The notes beneath the pieces are model-generated. The model made no database searches. It worked only from the letters and a program-made list of their open reading frames with translations, and had not been told where the DNA came from. From Doryteuthis pealeii (taxonomy: Eukaryota > Mollusca > Cephalopoda > Myopsida > Loliginidae), in assembly GCA_023376005.1 (NCBI GenBank), contig CM042147.1, positions 122,214,351-122,278,350 of the forward strand: a stretch of 64,000 nt of DNA. The letters are read 5' to 3'. This document shows positions 54,520-64,000 of the stretch, piece by piece (within the stretch, counting starts at the first letter, position 1; each line of letters starts with the position of its first letter). Position numbers and translations under genes: made by a program.

Positions 54520-55394
54520 TAGGTACCACCAAAATAGGTCACGTGATCAGTTTAGGGCATATTGAAGGAAGAAACGTAAATATTTTTGAACAATTTAAAA
54601 TAAATCTTGCAAAAAGAAATAAGGAAATTAAAGAAATGTTGAAAAGACAAACAGTTAATTCAAAAATCAAATTATCTGACTAGGGAAAAATTACTCACCG
54701 TTATCTTGAAAAATAAGTAAAACAATCCGTTTTTTTTACAACAGGGTTAGTTTCTTTATTGATATTTTTTTAGTAGAATTCTGTATTCATGGTTCTTTTA
54801 CTAAAAAAACTTTCGTATAGAAACTTATAAAAATCTTCTGATATAATTGTTCACTCTTATCTTTATATTTTATTTTATGAAATATTAAAAAAATGAACTG
54901 ACAAAAAACGATTTTTACTTTTTTACAAAAGTAAAAATCGTTTTTTGTCAGTTCATTTTTTTCATATTTCATAAAATAAAATAAGGGGGGTGGTTAGACC
55001 TCATAAAAAAATATTTCCCCTGATATATTTTAGGAAAAAACTATTTCAAACATGTTTTCATCAAAAGGTAAGTAATTATGGAAATTTTCATGAAAATCGG
55101 ACCATTAATTGATTTTTCATAGAATTTTTTTAGAAAGCCTCTAGTCATAACTTGTTTTTGGCTACATTAAATTTCAATTGATATAACTGTGCAAAAATGT
55201 AAACATCGTTTTTCATTCATAATTTTCATTATTTCCGTAAGCTGAAATTTTTTAAAATCATCAGGAATTTTTTTTAATGTTTCTTCTTTCGAATGGACAA
55301 AAAATTTTCAAGATAATGAAATTTGCATAAAAGTTAATATTAAGTTAAATATGGGGAGATCGGTAAATTTCACAGGGAAAATTGGTGGTACCTA
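54520..55394 (+). mobile_element. Non-autonomous hAT-like element, copy 2
   Basis: Termini TAGGTACCACC and GGTGGTACCTA, with near-identical 8-bp flanks ATGATCTA (54512-54519) and GTGATCTA (55395-55402). 875 bp. It includes a 91-bp internal palindrome (54881-54971, GAAATAT...ATATTTC) that copy 1 has only as one arm. Confidence 0.78.
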
Positions 55395-55447
55395 GTGATC
55401 TAATGGAACCTTTCAAAATAATAAATTGAATTACTAATTATGCAGAA

Positions 55448-55706
55448 ATGCTGAAAGGTACGTGTCCTGCATCCCTGACACACAAAAATTTAAAAGATAC
55501 TATCAATAGTTTCTTTGAAACTAATTACACGGGATAGGTTACAAGGTAGGAGTTAGATGGCTTTAGTTGTTTCCACAGATCATGAATAAAAACCCTACAA
55601 TCTATTAAGAAACTTTAGTTGGAATCCATAAATTTTTCTCTGGACTCATTCAAAGCAAATATGTGCATCCAAAGATCCACTAAATCAAAAACTATTTCTA
55701 TGCTGT
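55448..55706 (-). mobile_element. MITE M1, copy 3, reversed and diverged
   Basis: Complement of the M1 body: GTAGGAGTTAGATGGCTTTAG and CCCTACAATCTATTAAGAA match 48600-48670 reversed. The ends AATGCTGAAAGG and TTCTATGCTG are eroded. Confidence 0.55.
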
Positions 55707-55713
55707 AACCCAT

Positions 55714-57417
55714 TATTTAGAGAATAAGAGGTTCAAATATCAGCATTTAAAAAAAAACAAACAATTTTTTAAAGTTTGTCACAAGATTATACATTTTCAT
55801 TTTAATATTGCATGTATACACATATATAGTATTAATTTTTTAGTGAATAAGAGGTTCACATATATCAGCATTTAAAAAAAACAAACAATTTTTAAAGTTT
55901 GTCACAAGATTATACATTTTCATTTTAATATTGCATGTATACACATATATAGTATTAATTTATTTAGTGAATAAGAGGTTCACATATCAGCATTTAAAAA
56001 AACAAATTTTTTGAAGTTTGTCACAAGATTATATACATTTTCATTTTAATATTGCATGTATACACATATATAGTATTAATTTATTTAGTGAATAAGAGGT
56101 TCACATATCAGCATTTAAAAAAAAAACAAACAATTTTTTTTAAAGTTTGTCACAAGATTATACATTTTCATTTTAATATTGCATGTATACACATATATAG
56201 TATTAATTTATTTAGTGAATAAGAGGTTCACATATCAGCATTTAAAAAAAACAAATTTTTGAAGTTTGTCACAAGATTATACATTTTCATTTTAATATTG
56301 CATGTATACACATATATAGTATTAATTTATTTAGTGAATAAGAGGTTCACATATCAGCATTTAAAAAAAACAAACAATTTTTTAAAGTTTGTCACAAGAT
56401 TATACATTTTCATTTTAATATTGCATGTATACACATATATAGTATTAATTTATTTAGTGAATAAGAGGTTCAAATATCAGCATTTAAAAAAAACCAATTT
56501 TTTGAAGTTTGTCACAAGATTATACATTTTCATTTTAATATTGCATGTATACACATATATAGTATTAATTTTTTTAGTGAATAAGAGGTTCACATATCAG
56601 CATTTAAAAAAAACAAATTTTTGAAGTTTTGTCACAAGATTATACATTTTCATTTTATATTGCATGTATACACATATATAGTATTAATTTATTTAGTGAA
56701 TAAGAGGTTCACATATCAGCATTTAAAAAAACAAACAATTTTTTAAAGTTTGTCACAAGATTATACATTTTCATTTTAATATTGCATGTATACACATATA
56801 TAGTTTAATTTATTTAGTGAATAAGAGGTTCACATATCAGCATTTAAAAAAAACAAATTTTTTGAAGTTTGTCACAAGATTATACATTTTCATTTTAATA
56901 TTGCATGTATAACACATATATAGTATTAATTTTATTTAGTGAATAAGAGGTTCACATATCAGCATTTAAAAAAACAAACAATTTTTTAAAGTTTGTCACA
57001 AGATTATACATTTTCATTTTAATATTGCATGTATACACATATATAGTATTAATTATTTAGTGAATAAGAGGTTCAAATATCAGCATTTAAAAAAAACCAA
57101 TTTTTTGAAGTTTGTCACAAGATTATACATTTTCATTTTAATATTGCATGTATACACATATATAGTATTAATTTATTTAGTGAATAAGAGGTTCACATAT
57201 CAGCATTTAAAAAAAACAAATTTTTTGAAGTTTGTCACAAGATTATACATTTTCATTTTAATATTGCATGTATACACATATATAGTATTAATTTATTTAG
57301 TGAATAAGAGGTTCAAATATCAGCATTTAAAAAAAAAAATTTTTGAAGTTTGTCACAAGATTATACATTTTCATTTTAATATTGCATGTATACACATATA
57401 TAGTATTAATTTATATA
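55714..57417. repeat. 120-bp satellite array, 14 copies
   Basis: The unit contains GAATAAGAGGTTCACATATC, GTTTGTCACAAGATTATAC and GCATGTATACACATATATAG. Unit starts are near 55722, 55843, 55969, 56091, 56215, 56335, 56458, 56578, 56698, 56818, 56939, 57060, 57180 and 57300. Variants alternate in a higher-order pattern. The array ends at the 3' terminus of a Helitron. Open frames of 121 and 134 codons here are satellite translations, not genes. Confidence 0.95.
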
Positions 57418-57419
57418 AA

Positions 57420-58072
57420 CTAGCAAATATATGCACCCTCTGGTTGCAAGTATTTAGGTTTTAATGTAATAATATATTGTATTAAATTAGAAAGGCTAAT
57501 GAAACTAAATAAGAATACAGATAAAAAATTTGAAACAGAGGGGGGTATAATCAAAAGATTTGAAACAGAGGGAGTATAATAAAAAAATGGAACAACTGAA
57601 ACTTACTCTTCCATCACTCTCGTCTTTCATTGTTATTTTTTCTAATTTAAGTATTTAGTTAAAAGAGGAAGTAAAGAATAAAATGTTATTTTATTTTGTT
57701 AATGGATTTCATTTAAGATTCATTGAAGAGATTTTTGCTTATATTCATTAAAATAAAACCAAACAGTTAGAAATCAATAATACTAAGCACATATTTATCA
57801 AATTTGATTTTTTAATATTAATATGCAAATTAACCTGCCCGTTCACACTGTAAACCGCTATTTTGTTGTATATATAAATATAATTACATGTTGTCAGTAT
57901 GTAGACATAGTTAACAGTATTAATAATGTAAGACAATTTTATTAATAATTGAGGTTTAGATAAAAATAAAATCATGGAGAATGTGATGTCAATAACTAAG
58001 AGAATTGTGACTTGAGTAGGAATATAGTTTCGGTTACAGACAGAAAAACACACAATCTCCATTATAATAAGA
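57420..58072 (-). mobile_element. Helitron family A, copy 5
   Basis: Minus strand: A|TCTTATTATAATGGAG start and CTAG|T end at 57420, with a mutated hairpin (GCAACCAGAGGGTGC). A 30-bp internal duplication (AGATTTGAAACAGAGG) is specific to this copy. 653 bp. Confidence 0.85.
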
Positions 58073-58079
58073 TAACATC

Positions 58080-58718
58080 ACTTTGAACTTAAAAATACCT
58101 TTTTAAATACCTGCTATGTTGTATTACATACAATCATTAGAATAACTCTATATAATTTTTTTAAACAGAGACTGCGTGTGATCTGTTTTGTTTACATTTT
58201 AATTCGTTCGTTTTTTCCAAAATTGAAAGTTTGACAAAAAAACCTGACATTAAAACATTATCAAAACAGTATACTTTAAAATTCAACCTTTGTATAATAC
58301 ATATTTTTGTAAAATGCTTTAAACTTCTGCAGTTAATCTTACATTCATCTTTCACAGTTACTAAATTTAAAGATTAATTTGGAGGATTTCAGAAAAAAAT
58401 AGTTAGAATAATAATTTAAGAGGCCATTTTTGGTAATTATGAATAACTTAACAAAATTTGATATGTAGATAGGTATTATATATTAACAATGTATATGTTC
58501 TGTGTAAGAAGATTTTTTTGTTGTTGTGCTAAACGTTGATGTGAGAAGCTCGGAAAAAAAGTGTGTGTGTGGGGAATGCTTAAGGAGGCATAACAAATGA
58601 ATAATGCCATCTGATACATTTGTTAATCATTTTTATTTTTTTAACTTCTCCTTACTAAGAGTTATGGCTTATAAACCTGTAAACTTGTAAGTTTGATTTT
58701 TGAGGCCAAGTGCTATTT

Positions 58719-58791
<73 letters not shown>

Positions 58792-59134
58792 GTTTCATGA
58801 CCTTGTAAAACTTCAATAATCTTATTAACAAGATAAAAATAACAAGGAAAAGTATTACCAAGCAAAAACTAAACGCAGCGCATACATCTAAGGAAGAGTC
58901 CATTTTCAATCAAATTGAGAGAAATGAAGAAGAGAATAGAAAGATTGCTCAAGGAGATTGTCAGACAGGAAAAAAAAGCTGTAAAGTTCTCTTCCCAACC
59001 AAGAGAATGGCCTTTTGATTTTCTTCATTTATTGAAAGACAATGTCCAAGTAAAAAAAAAAAAAAAAAAAATTTGAACCCTCATTTTCCATTAGAAAATC
59101 TAAATAAAAAGTAAGTAAAAAAAAAAAGAAAAAA
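58080..59134. other. AT-rich intron with long (TA)n, no gene seen
   Basis: Includes a TA run of about 68 bp at 58722-58789 and poly-A at 59052-59070. No gene or known repeat is recognised. Confidence 0.6.
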
Positions 59135-59382
59135 AAGTTAATCAGGGTAGCCTCAAGTCAGTATCAGCTAGACAGTGAGGGAGCCTATCCCCTTTTCACT
59201 AGTTCAAAACCAAGGAGATTGTTTTAGTGTATGTATGAAGCAAATGCCACACCTACCATCAGCTCCTCACTTTAACGCACAGATCCCTGTGCTACTCATA
59301 TGCTAAGTTAGCAATGGCTGGTATCGAACCTGGCACCTTTTCATTTCTAGTCAGATGCTCTACTGAATGAGCTAAACAGAGA
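59135..59382 (-). repeat. tRNA-derived SINE S1, reversed, diverged
   Basis: GTCAGTATCAGCTAGACAGTG, GGTATCGAACCTGGCACC (box B complement) and ATGAGCTAAACAGAGAG at the 5' end complement. Confidence 0.78.
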
Positions 59383-59572
59383 GTATAGATAGATGATATA
59401 TTAAAGAATTGATTAAAAGAATGATTAATAAATAAAACAAATTAATAAAGGATAAAACATAATAAAAGGCAAAAGAAAAAAAATTTAAACAAGAAAAATA
59501 ATAAAGATAACCAACTTGAAAATCGGAATGTATAAAGAATGAAAGGAATAATAAAACAAATATATAGAAAAA

Positions 59573-60096
59573 CTAGACAAAATGTGACCCATTGGGTCAC
59601 CCATTCAGCTCTGGGTAGATAATTGAGATTAGAGAAAAGGGAGTTAGCAAAGTGAATAAAAAGAAATTTAAAAAATATACGGCCAGACGAGACCTTAAAA
59701 TCATTTTGATAGCTTTCTAAGAAAGGAAATGTTTGACCTCATTTAAGCTATGGGTTGCTAGTTGGAAAATTTAACATAGAAATACATATCAAATTCTCCC
59801 GGCTCTCTCTCTCTCCCTCTCTCTCTCAGAGAAAATAACATTATATAAAGAGGAGGTAGTCAATAGATACATAGAGGGAAAGAAAGAAATAGACACAGTA
59901 AAGTAAGAGATTGGTCAGTTTTTGACTTAATTGCAAATTACGACCAATTAGAACCAATTAAATCAGAATTTTTTTCAAACATAATTCAATCCTAAAAGTA
60001 AGGAATAATTTAGTATAATTTTTGTGTCATTAAACTAAACAGTAAAAAAGACTTTAGGAAGCAAAAGTTGATTAACTCAGCTTTAGTATAATAAAC
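59573..60096 (-). mobile_element. Helitron family D, copy 2
   Basis: The minus strand ends with the hairpin GTGACCC-AAT-GGGTCAC, ATTTTGT and CTAG|T. The 5' end near 60096 reads TTATTATACTAAAG, close to the TC-type starts of family A but with the TC mutated. Body shared with 19740-20285. Confidence 0.7.
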
Positions 60097-61009
60097 TCCT
60101 ACTCCTAAAAATTGGTTTATAAAAACTTTTTGGCCCAAGGAATCCAAAAATGCTATCAAAAATGTCTTAAAGTTAACCAATTTTAAGTTATTAATGATTT
60201 AAAAATTTTTTTTTCATAAGATCAATAGGTGGGAAAACCCCAATGTGGCACTGGATCAATGACAATAATTGTTTTCTATTATTATTTTACATATAACTCA
60301 AAAGGAGTGAATAATGATAATAATAATAATTGATATTTTATTGTAATTGCTTTGTTATTGATTTTTTAAAATTTTTTAATCTTTGCATAAATCCAGGAAT
60401 ACTAAATAAATTTAATAAATATTATAATAATAATGTAATGAATTTCACACACACACACACACGGCTTTCTGCATACATTTAAAAAATCTTTCATCAACAA
60501 TTTCAAATTGACCGACCATAAAACAAAAGAGTCTCGAAGATTTCTTATTTTCTGTGATACTTTTATTTTTTTCCCCCTCAAAGTAACAAAAGCCCTGGGT
60601 ACAACTTGCAAATCATACTCAAAATCCCATGATATCATAGGGTGACCCAGAAAAAAACAGAAACCAAATTATTTATTTATTTTCCCATTAAACTAACCCT
60701 AACCCTAAACCTCAACCCTAACTCTAACCCTAACCCTTAAACCCCCTAGTTAAAATTAAGTTTATTACAAAAGATAGTTTGTTTTTTGCTGGAATGATTA
60801 GATATTTTCATGGTAATTTTAAGACCAAAACCAGCTTCCCAACTTTGTTCCTTGCTGAGATATCACATTCTGAAAGTCTCAAAACTTAACGCATTTTTCT
60901 TAGTTTTCAAATTGTGGCACTTAACAACAGTCTGTTACTAAACACCTATTATTTTCTTGCTTTTTAACTTATTCAATTCTTTTTTTCTATATTATTATTC
61001 TTTACACAG
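60097..61009. other. Intron with telomere-like repeat, no gene seen
   Basis: Holds AAT and CA runs (60318, 60449) and a degenerate CCCTAA tract (60690-60750). The pyrimidine tract and ACAG acceptor of the next exon close it. Confidence 0.6.
60690..60750. repeat. Degenerate telomere-type (CCCTAA)n tract
   Basis: Six to eight CCCTAA or near-CCCTAA units (CTAACCCTAACCCTAAACC, then CTCTAACCCTAACCC). Animal telomeres commonly use TTAGGG; this is interstitial. Confidence 0.7.
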
Positions 61010-61128
61010 GCAATGTGGATGATGTTGCAAGAAAATGAGCCAGAAGATTTTGTCATTGCAACTGGAGAAACCCACAGTGTACGAGAATTTGTGGAAGAAG
61101 CCTTTAAATGTGTCGGAAATGAAATAGT
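61010..61128 (+). CDS. GMDS: GDP-mannose 4,6-dehydratase, exon (AMWMMLQ to NEIV)
   Basis: This 119-nt exon encodes [19 protein letters not shown], then [17 protein letters not shown] and NEIV. It follows TTACACAG at phase 0 and ends ATA GT before GTAAGT, leaving a split Val codon as in the family's IVW. [20 protein letters not shown] is a strongly conserved GMDS stretch in the C-terminal substrate-binding part. The frame is intact. The remaining C-terminal exons lie beyond the window. The donor and about 70 bp of intron are duplicated just downstream. Confidence 0.95.
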
Positions 61129-61670
61129 GTAAGTAGACTTTTATTTACGTCTTTGTTGATTTTATAAATTTTTTCTGAGATGATTACTTATCATAGTGTA
61201 AGTAGATTTTTATTTACGTTGTAGCGTTATTTTCGTATTTGCCTGGGAGAGTTGTCTGCCTGTTTAGTTTGCTGGTGCCCACTAGGGGATATAGTATTTA
61301 AGTGGCTGGTTCAAAACGCTTCTCCCTCTTTTCCTGTTCCAGTAACCATGAGACACATGGGGTAGACACGATCTACCCCTTCTTGTTGGGGCTTTTAGCC
61401 CCACTTACATTACTGTAAGTGAATTAACACAACATGGACTATCCCTAGTCTCATGTCTGTGGCTTTTATATGTTATCTTGTACCATCCATGAATGTGTAT
61501 TTATCTTTTTACCTATGTACTTTGTATCTTGTCATATCCATGTGCTGTACTATATTAAATGTTTTGTCTGTTAACCTTCGTCGGAGTCATGTATCCAATA
61601 TGTATAACTTTGAACCATTCTTACGTCTTTGTTGATTTTTATAAATTTTTTTCTGAGATGATGACTTATC
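61124..61670 (+). repeat. Tandem duplication of donor region, second copy split by LTR
   Basis: The unit of about 70 bp (ATAGTGTAAGTAGA, then TTTGTTGATTTTATAAA, then TGAGATGAT) occurs at 61124-61192 and again at 61194-61219 plus 61622-61670. The second copy therefore carries a duplicate GTGTAAGTAGA donor. Confidence 0.8.
61220..61621 (+). mobile_element. Solo LTR, sense orientation
   Basis: Starts TGTAGCG. Host TACGT lies on both sides (61215-61219, 61622-61626; the match extends to TTACGT). The uninterrupted duplicate at 61124-61192 shows the empty site. Promoter-like TATTTAAG near 61292 and ATTAAA near 61554 fit an LTR. The end resembles that of the LTR at 18791 but lacks a clear CA. Confidence 0.7.
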
Positions 61671-61691
61671 GTTACTAGCCGTGCTTACCTA

Positions 61692-62019
61692 TCTACTACA
61701 TAAATGCCAATTTTTGTCTGTGTATAACCAGTTGGCACCTACACTAGTGATCTGATCATGATAAAACTTTACTCGAATGTTAAGCTAATATTCAGAAACA
61801 GGAATGGTTATTGGATTTTAACAAAATACAATGGAATCCCTGGAGACCTCTTTACAATAGAGGAGGAAAGAGAAGACGTTTTAGTGAAAGAGTGGGAAGA
61901 GGAGTAATAGTATATTGATATGTGAAGTAAGGGTATCAGGTTTGCTAGCATTTTCAGGTGCATTCTGGGAACTGCAAATAACACTACCTTTCCTGGGTAT
62001 TACCGCGTTCTGCAGCTAG
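61692..62019 (+). mobile_element. Minimal Helitron, family C
   Basis: A|TCTACTACATAAATGCC at the 5' end resembles family A (both continue TTTGTCTGTnTnTAACC). The 3' end reads GGGTATTACCGCG, a spacer and CTAG|T with an eroded hairpin. 328 bp. Confidence 0.6.
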
Positions 62020-62054
62020 TATTACATATAGATTATAAGATGGACACTATAAAA

Positions 62055-62155
62055 AGATGTCCAGAGGAATTGCCAAGGCTAATGACCAAGAGGGACTTAT
62101 AGCAAGAGAGAGTCAAGGGGATCCATGCTGTCTGCATGCCTTGATGATGTAAGAT
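62055..62155 (+). pseudogene. RTE-like LINE 3' end scrap
   Basis: Translates PEELPRLMTKRDL, stop, then QERVKGIHAVC, equivalent to the family's EELPxAMNDREGWRERVMDI end, followed by TTGATGATG. Confidence 0.5.
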
Positions 62156-62214
62156 AGACATTATCAAAAATACAAGATGTAGGGTCACTTTTGCTCAAAA
62201 TTCAGGATAAGCAG

Positions 62215-62500
62215 GATTTACCCAACCCATGTGCCATGGTTAGGATGTGACACAACGTCACAAGCATGGGACATCCAGTGAGGATCGAACTCACTATTCA
62301 GTAGTAATGGATCTGTGAGACTAGCTTGCTAACTATGATACCAAGATGGTATGCCCTCCAAGTGGAGTAAAGCTGGTTTGAATCCAGAGTTTTCCTTTTT
62401 GACTGTTTGCCTAACTAAGGCTAAAGAACCAAGTCTGCCCTACTATTTGCCAATAGCTGGGTAGGAGTATGGAGAAGAAATGGAGCCATGCTTTTCCCTA
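62215..62500 (-). repeat. SINE pieces S3 then S2, reversed
   Basis: 62215-62356 is S3-like (GGGACATCCAGTGAGGATCG, TAGCTTGCTAACTATGATACC). 62369-62500 is S2-like (GGTTTGAATCCAGAGTTTTCC, CTGCCCTACTATTTGCC). Confidence 0.6.
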
Positions 62501-62988
62501 ATTTTTGGATAAGTAATTATATTTAAAGAATGTTTTATTCGTTTTTTGTTATTTACAATAGATTATTTTCTTAAATGAGAACTATATGGTAATCTGAACA
62601 TTAGCTACATAAATGAGAGTAACCTCCCCTTGTTTATTTCACTTTGAAGAAGCCGTATGTTTTGTCCATTTTCATTTCACCATAATCAATACAACTGCAT
62701 GTTTTAACATGAAAATATCATAAAATGTGTTCTTAATAACAATTAAGTTCCTTTCAAATAATGTGCAACTGAATGACCCCATAAAAATAAAAGTACCATT
62801 TCCTACACACCAACCCTCACAACTTTCTCTCATCCATTTACCTTTTCCCTATAAAAGCAGAATGTACATGTACTTATGTCAAAGTTTCGAAAAATCTTCA
62901 ACTGAATTTAGCTGTCTGTGTTGTTATATCCACACTTTTCTCTATTCTCATTCACATTTTGTCGGATTTATTAAAATCCTTCACTCCT

Positions 62989-62990
<2 letters not shown>
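62500..62990. other. Intron, no gene seen
   Basis: AT-rich, without recognisable repeats or domains. Confidence 0.5.
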
Positions 62991-63034
<44 letters not shown>

Positions 63035-63070
63035 GTGAACAATGTGTTTGAAATGGCGATAGCCGACAAT

Positions 63071-63330
63071 TTTTGGGAGATTATGTGCTTAATTAAAGTC
63101 ATACCTAATTTGTTAATTAATTAATTATAATTAAATGAATTGGGCGTGCATATCGGTTTAAATGTAAAGCGTAAACAAATCGAGAAAAAGTCGATCTCTG
63201 AAATGTACATACAGAGATGACTTTTTCTCGATTTGTTTACGCTTTACATTTAAACCGATATGCACGCCTAATTCATTTAATTATAATTAACAAATTAGGT
63301 ATGACTTTAATTAAGCACATAATCTCCCCA

Positions 63331-63333
<3 letters not shown>
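63071..63333. mobile_element. Near-perfect palindromic element between TA runs
   Basis: Arms of about 120 bp (63071-63193 and 63217-63333) are almost exact complements, e.g. GGGAGATTATGTGCTTAATT against AATTAAGCACATAATCTCCC, with a short centre near 63200-63212. TA runs at 62994-63031 and 63335-63365 flank both sides. No coding capacity. Confidence 0.85.
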
Positions 63334-63367
<34 letters not shown>

Positions 63368-63812
63368 CCAAGACTTGACATTATATAACCCACAAGAGTT
63401 GATATGCCATTAAACCTCAAACTTGTACACAATTTGTGGCCATATCATCCGTGTGCATTTTTTTTTTGTCTTTTGAGTGTCTTCGTTTATTTGCTATACA
63501 AACAGTAATAAAATAACTGCTTAAGTGTTGGTGCAGTACCTTCTGATTGTTAAATGTTATGAAGAGGAGCAAGAAAGTAATTTAATGTTCTTGGGGGGAA
63601 ATGATGTAAACATGTGTCAGTGACACGTAACAGTATTGAATGTCCATTTAAGATGACTCATACAATATTATCTTTATAAGTTTCTAAGAGCTTGTAAAAA
63701 TGTCTTCTCCTAACTCATATGATGATCAACATTTGATGTATGTAAAAAAAAAAAAAAGTATGATTCCTATTTTCATATTTCTAAATTTGTTTATAGACAA
63801 AGTGCAATGGGA

Positions 63813-63813
<1 letters not shown>

Positions 63814-63858
<45 letters not shown>

Positions 63859-63860
63859 AG
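63814..63860. repeat. (TA)n(TG)n microsatellite
   Basis: About 22 bp of TA, then about 25 bp of TG. It adjoins the decayed hammerhead-bearing element. Confidence 0.9.
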
Positions 63861-63960
63861 AAAGTTTTGTAGAAAAAACAAGATGTTAAAAGTTTTGCTA
63901 ACAGAAATCTGTTTCGACATTATGAATATGTCTTTATCAAAGCAACATTGTAAATGGAAA
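63860..63960 (-). mobile_element. Hammerhead-bearing element, degenerate
   Basis: Minus strand: motif at 63895-63945, then AAAACTTTTAACATCTTG and TTTTTTC, as in the family tail, ending at a microsatellite. Confidence 0.5.
63895..63945 (-). ncRNA. Degenerate hammerhead ribozyme motif with perfect stems
   Basis: Minus strand: TTGCT (stem I), TTGATAA (core CTGANGA expected, two changes), stem II GACAT/ATGTC, GAA, stem III ACAG/CTGT with loop ATTT, T at the cleavage position, AGCAA closing a 5-bp stem I. All three stems are retained although the core has mutated, so it is probably inactive. Confidence 0.5.
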
Positions 63961-64000
63961 AACAAAATAAATATATCATTAATTACGAGGTACAGAACGC

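Noticed and set aside
55714..57417. CRISPR-like array
   Set aside because: Eukaryotic context, whole 120-bp unit repeated with no unique spacers.
56259..57464. Frames of 121 and 134 codons with an internal protein repeat
   Set aside because: The repeat is the 120-bp satellite; a unit length divisible by three keeps the frame open. No start context or homology.

Overview
This window looks like one stretch of a large, intron-rich, repeat-dense animal genome, with five exons of a single host gene on the + strand. The gene is GDP-mannose 4,6-dehydratase (GMDS), the first enzyme of de novo GDP-fucose synthesis. Exons lie at 5977-6086, 18557-18753, about 20454-20560, 54286-54413 and 61010-61128. 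The gene continues off both ends: the N-terminal Rossmann glycine motif and the C-terminus are outside. Three exons are clean. The end of the second exon and all of the third carry clustered small indels, and their splice sites are partly damaged. The invertebrate repeat mixture (tRNA-derived SINEs, a 5S-derived SINE, RTE-like LINEs, Helitrons, hAT and mariner fragments, many foldback elements) and introns of up to 34 kb suggest a mollusc, most likely a coleoid cephalopod such as an octopus. That is inference from pattern and was not checked against a database.

Layout. 1-5.9 kb: mariner fragments, SINE pieces, a hammerhead-like element and a hAT-like element with 8-bp target duplications. 5.98 kb: exon. 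6.1-18.5 kb: foldback elements, three family-A Helitrons (two form a long inverted pair), SINEs, a nearly complete but broken RTE-like LINE (14.36-17.6 kb, minus) and a 100-N gap (17657-17756). 18.56 and 20.45 kb: exons, with a solo-LTR candidate and a family-D Helitron between them. 20.6-54.3 kb: a 33.7-kb intron with hammerhead-ribozyme-like elements, several polypyrimidine minisatellites, a SINE tandem array, LINE 3' ends, hAT elements, a 35-bp minisatellite array, a 5S-derived SINE and a family-B Helitron. 54.3-61.0 kb: a second hAT-like copy, a 14-copy 120-bp satellite with higher-order structure, and Helitrons of families A and D. 61.0-64 kb: exon, a duplicated splice donor with a solo LTR, a minimal Helitron and a near-perfect palindrome.

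The most notable item is a dispersed repeat family whose members carry a hammerhead-ribozyme core (CTGANGA, stem II, GAAA, short stem III, UH cleavage site and a closing stem I). At least four copies keep the core and a matching stem I; two more are decayed. Second is the Helitron load: four non-autonomous families with TC starts, a terminal hairpin and CTAG followed by T. Apart from GMDS I find no intact host gene. Nearly all other long open frames are low-complexity tracts, satellites or transposon remnants.
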